Position numbers and translations under genes: made by a program. Source: Leifsonia sp. Root4 (GTDB taxonomy: Bacteria; Actinomycetota; Actinomycetes; Actinomycetales; Microbacteriaceae). From it: 64,000 bases of DNA. Where the stretch lies: NCBI RefSeq assembly GCF_001425085.1, contig NZ_LMDN01000001.1, forward strand, positions 757,100-821,099. Direction: 5' to 3'. The notes beneath the pieces are model-generated. The model was not told where the DNA came from. It made no database searches and saw only the letters and a list, made by a program, of their open reading frames with translations. Positions 60,338 to 64,000 of this stretch are shown piece after piece; the first letter of the stretch is position 1; the number at the start of each line of letters is the position of its first letter.

Positions 60338-60397
60338 GTGCAGGGCAGGATGCAGGGCAGGGTGCAGGGCAGTGTGCAGGGCAGTGTGCAGGGCGGT
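60338..60397 (+). repeat. 12-bp tandem repeat carrying alternative start codons
   Basis: Five units of (G/A)TGCAGGGCAG(G/T) begin at 60338, 60350, 60362, 60374 and 60386. Each unit begins with GTG or ATG in the same frame and ends with a G-rich run that could act as a weak ribosome site for the next. The translated repeat is V/M-Q-G-R/S. Copy-number change would keep the frame and lengthen the signal peptide n-region. Confidence 0.65.
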
Positions 60398-61639
60398 GGA
60401 CGGCACGTACTCGTTGCGGCGCTGGCCATGGCGGTGCTGGGCGGGTGCACGGCGACCGTGCCGGAGCGAGCACCGAGCCCGGCGCCGAGTAGCGCCGTGC
60501 CGCGGCCGACCGCGAGCGCGACGGCATCCGCTCTGCCCGTGCTCGTTCCCGTGCAGCCGAGCGGTGAGCCGGGGGCCGTGACGGGTGGACTCGATGCGCC
60601 GTGGTCGATCCTGCGGATGACGGCGGCCGCCGTCGGTGCCTCACCATCGGTCACGACGACGGACGGCACCGCGATCCCCGACGGCACGACCCTGCTGAGC
60701 GAGCGCGACACCGGCGACATCCTGGAGCTGCAGGGTGACGGCAGCACCCGCGTTGTCGGAACCGTCGACGGCGTCGCGCCCGGCGGGGAGGGCGGCCTAC
60801 TCGGGCTCGCCGCACGCTCGGTCGGCGCGGCACTCGAACCCGGGGCCGACGCAGGCACGCAGCCACCCGCGGCGTCCGGCACCTGGATCTACGCCTACTT
60901 CACGAGCGACTCCGACAATCGCATCGTGCGGATGCCGCTGCAGGGCGCGGCCGGCGCGCTGGCCCTCGGGGCAGCGGAGCCGGTGACAAGCGGGATCCCG
61001 CGCGCGGCCAACCACGACGGCGGGCGCATCGCCTTCGGCCCCGACGGCATGCTCTACGCGACGGCCGGAGACGCCGGCGACAGTGCCAACGCGCAGAACG
61101 CCGACAGCCTCGGCGGCAAGATCCTGCGGATGACTCCGAGCGGGGCGGTGCCGGGCGACAACCCGTTCGGCAGCCTGGTCTGGAGCATCGGGCATCGCAA
61201 CCCGCAAGGCATCGGCTGGGACTCCCGCGGGCGGCTCTGGGCGAGCGAGTTCGGCCAGAACACCTGGGACGAGCTCAACCTCATCACGCGGGGCGCCAAC
61301 TACGGTTGGCCGGTCGTCGAGGGCGCGGCCGGCGACCCGAGCTTCGTCGACCCCGTGCTGCAGTGGTCGACCAGCGAGGCCAGCCCGAGCGGCCTGACCG
61401 TCATCAGCGACACCGTCTTCATCGCAGCGCTCCGCGGCGAGCGCCTCTGGAGCTGGGTGCCGGATGCCGGTCAACCGCCGACCGCGCTCTTCACCGGGGC
61501 GTTCGGGCGCATCCGAGACGTGGCAGCCGGGCCGGACGGAACGCTGTGGTTCCTCAGCAACAACACCGACGGCCGCGGCGACCCGAGCGACGGCGACGAC
61601 CGGCTGTGGCAGGTCGCGCTGGTGCCGGCCGGCGGCTGA
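60338..61639 (+). CDS. Lipoprotein sugar dehydrogenase (GSDH/PQQ type)
   Basis: A 433-residue exported beta-propeller. GTG 60338 follows GGGAGG; ATG 60350 and three further in-frame GTGs occur in a 12-bp repeat, so the exact start is uncertain. The signal HVLVAALAMAVLGGC ends in a lipobox with Cys as the first mature residue. A Pro/Ser-rich linker follows. The enzyme body has LDAPWSILR, GEGGLLGLAARS, GGRIAFGPDGMLYATAGDAG, GGKILRMTPSG and IGHRNPQGIGWDSRGRLWAS, the signature of soluble glucose/sorbosone dehydrogenases. Substrate and cofactor cannot be told from sequence. Confidence 0.88.
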   Translation: MQGRMQGRVQGSVQGSVQGGGRHVLVAALAMAVLGGCTATVPERAPSPAPSSAVPRPTASATASALPVLVPVQPSGEPGAVTGGLDAPWSILRMTAAAVGASPSVTTTDGTAIPDGTTLLSERDTGDILELQGDGSTRVVGTVDGVAPGGEGGLLGLAARSVGAALEPGADAGTQPPAASGTWIYAYFTSDSDNRIVRMPLQGAAGALALGAAEPVTSGIPRAANHDGGRIAFGPDGMLYATAGDAGDSANAQNADSLGGKILRMTPSGAVPGDNPFGSLVWSIGHRNPQGIGWDSRGRLWASEFGQNTWDELNLITRGANYGWPVVEGAAGDPSFVDPVLQWSTSEASPSGLTVISDTVFIAALRGERLWSWVPDAGQPPTALFTGAFGRIRDVAAGPDGTLWFLSNNTDGRGDPSDGDDRLWQVALVPAGG

Positions 61640-61660
61640 GCCGCGTACACGACTCGCACG

Positions 61661-62320
61661 ATGGGCGTGGCGGCCCCCGCGTGTGGGCCAAGCGCGGGTT
61701 ATCGTGGAGAGGAACACCCCGCCACGCGAGAGCATCGCGACGCACGTCTGGATAATCTTCTGAGCATCATTCTTGGCTACGACACCGTCACACTGCGCGA
61801 GAAGGTCGACACGGCAGCCGCCACGGAGCGGCTCGCCGAAATCGCCGAGCTGCGCAGCCTCAGCGCTCTGGCCGAACGCACGTCTCTGCTGCGCCTGCTC
61901 GGACGCCTCGACGAGGCGTTCGACGTCGCTAATGAGGCGCTGCGGCTCACGCGCTTCACCGGTCAGCGCAAGGATCTCGCGGCGGCCAGGCTGCGCCGCG
62001 CGCAGGTGCTGCAGTTCCAGGGCAAGCTGGCAGAGGCCGAATCCGAGATGACGGCGGTGGCCGAGGATGCCGCCACCCACGAGTGGACCCGCATCGAGGC
62101 CTTCGCCAGGCAGCACCGCGGCAAGGTGCACTTCGACGGCGGCGACCTGCCCGCCGCCCTCGCCGACTTCAAAGCCGCGGTCTTCCTCCGCGAGAAGCAC
62201 GGAGCCCCAGCCGACCAGATGGAGACATCGCTCACCTCCGTGCTCGTCGTCGAGTCGCTGATCGCCGAGTCGATGGCGGCAACGGTTCCGCTCATCGGCC
62301 GCGTCGAGCGCAGCGCCTGA
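61661..62320 (+). CDS. TPR-like helical repeat protein, start uncertain
   Basis: A soluble helical protein, at most 219 residues. Only one ATG (61661) precedes the conserved part, and it has no ribosome site; a TATCGT hexamer (61700-61705) lies inside this frame, so the true start may be later at a non-ATG codon, perhaps near 61748. Tetratricopeptide-like helices are visible: RTSLLRLLGRLDEAFDVANE, LAAARLRRAQVLQFQGKLAE and FARQHRGKVHFDGGDLPAALADFKA without the quoted run being longer. No enzyme motif is seen. TPR proteins mediate protein-protein binding; the partner is unknown. Confidence 0.6.
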   Translation: MGVAAPACGPSAGYRGEEHPATREHRDARLDNLLSIILGYDTVTLREKVDTAAATERLAEIAELRSLSALAERTSLLRLLGRLDEAFDVANEALRLTRFTGQRKDLAAARLRRAQVLQFQGKLAEAESEMTAVAEDAATHEWTRIEAFARQHRGKVHFDGGDLPAALADFKAAVFLREKHGAPADQMETSLTSVLVVESLIAESMAATVPLIGRVERSA

Positions 62321-62384
62321 GCACGCTGAAACTCCAAGAATCCGGGCATTCCGCCGCGTCGGTGCTCGGCAGTAGTCTCATGCC

Positions 62385-62879
62385 ATGGCAGATCTCGAAC
62401 GTGTGAGGCACTGGGCGAATGCGCTCATCGCCCTGCACCTCAACCCTGCCGTCTGGAGCTTCGGCTTCGACAACGCCAAGAAGCGCGCCGGCCTCTGCAA
62501 TTTCACCGCCAAGCGCATCACCGTCTCCCGCTATCTCGCCGCCCGCTACGACGACGACGAGATCCACCAGATCCTGCTGCACGAGGTCGCGCACGCGCTG
62601 GCCGGCTCCCGGGCCGGGCACGGCCCACGCTGGGCGGCGATCGCCCGCGACCTCGGCTACGAGGGCGAACGCACCCACCACGGCGAGATCGCCGACGAGC
62701 TCGCCCCGTGGCTCGGCCTCTGCCCGGCGGGTCACACGCACTACCGCTACCGCAAGCCGGTGCGCCAGCTCTCCTGCGGTGTCTGCGGCCGCGGCTTCTC
62801 GACGGCCAACCTCATCGTCTGGGAGCACCGTGTGATCACGCCGGCCGCCAGACGCCTCGCCGCTGCCCAAAGCAGCTGA
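62385..62879 (+). CDS. SprT-like zinc metallopeptidase
   Basis: A 164-residue protein with the SprT domain: QILLHEVAHALAG contains the HExxH zinc site (His, Glu, His), the third ligand is probably in HGPRWAAIARDLGY, and a C-terminal zinc ribbon uses CPAGH and CGVCGRGF. ATG 62385 has TAGTCT ending 6 bp before it and no ribosome site (leaderless type). In eukaryotes Spartan/SprT proteins cut DNA-protein crosslinks; the bacterial role is not settled. Confidence 0.9.
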   Translation: MADLERVRHWANALIALHLNPAVWSFGFDNAKKRAGLCNFTAKRITVSRYLAARYDDDEIHQILLHEVAHALAGSRAGHGPRWAAIARDLGYEGERTHHGEIADELAPWLGLCPAGHTHYRYRKPVRQLSCGVCGRGFSTANLIVWEHRVITPAARRLAAAQSS

Positions 62880-62929
62880 GGCCGGCGGCTGAGTTCAGCC
62901 ACCCTCGGGTAACCCGATACCGTAGTTAC

Positions 62930-63568
62930 ATGGCAGTTGCGAGTGTTGTGATCCCCACGGGTCAGTGGTTGGCCCCGGATGACGGCACACGCTGGTGGTT
63001 CGATTCCGGCTCCGCCGCGCTCGATTTCGCCTACACCGGCACGATCGTCGCCGAACAGGCAGACGGCGGCCCCCTCGACGATTCCGGTGCCGGAATCGAG
63101 CTGCTGCACAGCCTCGACAACCTCATCGCCTGGCTGGCGGAACGTTTCGGCTCCGTGCAGGGTGCGCCCAGGCCCGGCGACCTCGACGATGCGCGGGGCC
63201 TCCGCGATTCGATCGCCCGCCTGGCCGTCGCCTCCTCGCTCGGCACGGAGCTGGTGGCATCCGACATCGACATCGTCAACCTCTTCGCGGCGACCCCCGA
63301 CGTACCCCCTGCCCTCGGCGGCGGCACCCGTCAGGCCGGGCACGCCAGCGTGCGCACGCAGCAGGCGCTCTCGACGCTCGCCCGCGAGGCCGTGCGCTTG
63401 TTCGGCCCGGAGGCCGGCGGGCGCATTCGCAGCTGCTCGGCCGAGGACTGCTCGCTGATCTACCTCGACACCTCGCGCGCCGGCAGCCGGCGGTGGTGCT
63501 CGATGCAGCGCTGCGGCAACCGCGCCAAGGTGCGCAAGCACCGCGCCAAGGCCGCCAGCGCGGCGTAG
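62930..63568 (+). CDS. CGNR zinc-finger protein
   Basis: A 212-residue protein of the CGNR family. The N-terminal part contains WWFDSGSAALDFAYTG and a helical ABATE-like domain; the C-terminus carries the zinc finger CSAEDCSLIYLDTS then RRWCSMQRCGNRAKVRKHR with the name-giving C-G-N-R. These proteins bind DNA or stress ligands as transcription regulators. ATG 62930 has TACCGT ending 6 bp upstream and no ribosome site. It lies 50 bp after the SprT-like gene but appears to have its own promoter. Confidence 0.9.
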   Translation: MAVASVVIPTGQWLAPDDGTRWWFDSGSAALDFAYTGTIVAEQADGGPLDDSGAGIELLHSLDNLIAWLAERFGSVQGAPRPGDLDDARGLRDSIARLAVASSLGTELVASDIDIVNLFAATPDVPPALGGGTRQAGHASVRTQQALSTLAREAVRLFGPEAGGRIRSCSAEDCSLIYLDTSRAGSRRWCSMQRCGNRAKVRKHRAKAASAA

Positions 63569-63645
63569 TCCGCTCTGCGCGTCCGTCGAGACATCGACAT
63601 CGTGGCCCAGTGCCATGTCACACATTGTGCCGCTATCGTTGAGCC

Positions 63646-64000
63646 ATGACGATGACGCCATCACTCTCTGTCCGAACGGTCGACTACCACACGGCCGGCG
63701 AGCCGTTCCGGATCATCCTCGGCGGGATGCCGGCCATTCCCGGCGAGACGGTCGGAGCGCGGCGGGTCTTCGCCCAGCGCAGTGAAGAGATCGACCGCTA
63801 CCGACGCCTGCTCTGCAACGAGCCGCGCGGCCACGCCGACATGTACGGCGGCTTCATCGTTCCGCCCGACGACGACGGAGCGGATCTCGGAGTGTTGTTC
63901 TGGCACAAGGACGGCTTCTCGACGGCGTGCGGGCACGGCACCATCGCGCTGGGCGCGTGGGCGGTCGAGTCCGGGCTGGTCGAGGCCGCGGATGACGGGG
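63646..64000 (+). CDS. Proline racemase family protein, truncated at the window edge
   Basis: The first 118 residues are visible. Family motifs are DYHTAGEPFRIILGG, LCNEPRGHADMYGG and STACGHGTIALG, where the Cys of C-G-H-G is the first catalytic position. The family includes proline and 4-hydroxyproline epimerases and trans-3-hydroxyproline dehydratases; the second active-site Cys/Thr lies beyond base 64000, so the reaction cannot be told. ATG 63646 has TATCGT ending 6 bp upstream and no ribosome site (leaderless type). Confidence 0.88.
   Translation, partial: MTMTPSLSVRTVDYHTAGEPFRIILGGMPAIPGETVGARRVFAQRSEEIDRYRRLLCNEPRGHADMYGGFIVPPDDDGADLGVLFWHKDGFSTACGHGTIALGAWAVESGLVEAADDG

Noticed and set aside
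60338-60397. Possible CRISPR array
   Set aside because: Units are 12 bp, contiguous and without spacers; they are in frame inside a coding region.

Overview
The window comes from a high-GC actinobacterium, most likely a member of the Microbacteriaceae. The evidence is the actinobacterial rpoB/rpoC pair, strong GC bias at third codon positions, many GTG starts, GTGA/ATGA stop-start overlaps, leaderless-type promoters and a type VII secretion (T7SS) locus. No rRNA, tRNA, CRISPR array or insertion sequence was seen.

Bases 1-9,868 (minus strand) form a T7SS effector and immunity island. Three small WXG100-like proteins precede a 1,052-residue polymorphic toxin. The toxin carries two candidate toxin domains, a TNT-like NAD glycohydrolase domain and a C-terminal YeeF-type (Endonuclea_NS_2) nuclease domain. 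Behind it, tightly coupled, lie a YezG-like immunity gene, an Imm61-like gene, a frameshifted gene and several small proteins resembling immunity factors (including an Imm35/YrhB-like one), continuing past the left edge. Three Imm61-like paralogues occur in total. Two copies of a 17-bp motif lie upstream of the transcription units at the island's right end.

Bases 10,018-19,578 (plus strand) are the secretion machine: zinc-ribbon/FHA membrane protein, DUF6177-like protein, an 83-residue membrane protein, EccD-like channel, MinD-like protein, EccC ATPase, a small soluble protein and a second MinD-like protein. Eight genes overlap or abut as one operon. Both MinD-like proteins lack the P-loop lysine. 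Full-length EccB, EccE and mycosin are not seen here.

Bases 19,759-22,424 (minus) hold three unrecognised genes and a long hairpin. Bases 22,565-34,542 (minus) are a complete type IVa pilus operon: pilB, pilT (with an unusual ~315-residue N-terminal extension), pilC, pilA, three minor pilin/PilX-type genes, pilD, pilM, pilN and pilO.

Bases 34,770-51,499 (minus) form a Ser/Thr phospho-signalling and cell-surface cluster: transmembrane kinase, 2,051-residue Ig-like surface protein, MoxR ATPase, DUF58 protein, TgpA-like transglutaminase (catalytic Cys and His apparently replaced), FHA protein, PP2C phosphatase, and a membrane protein with eight copies of a D-A-T-R-I-V-x-R motif. rpoC and rpoB follow (51,655-59,080, minus), with a good promoter. 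The right end (59,325-64,000, plus) has a spermidine-synthase-like protein, a lipoprotein sugar dehydrogenase, a TPR protein, a SprT-like metallopeptidase, a CGNR zinc-finger regulator and a truncated proline racemase-family gene. Several of these look leaderless.

All family names come from reading motifs; no database search was run.
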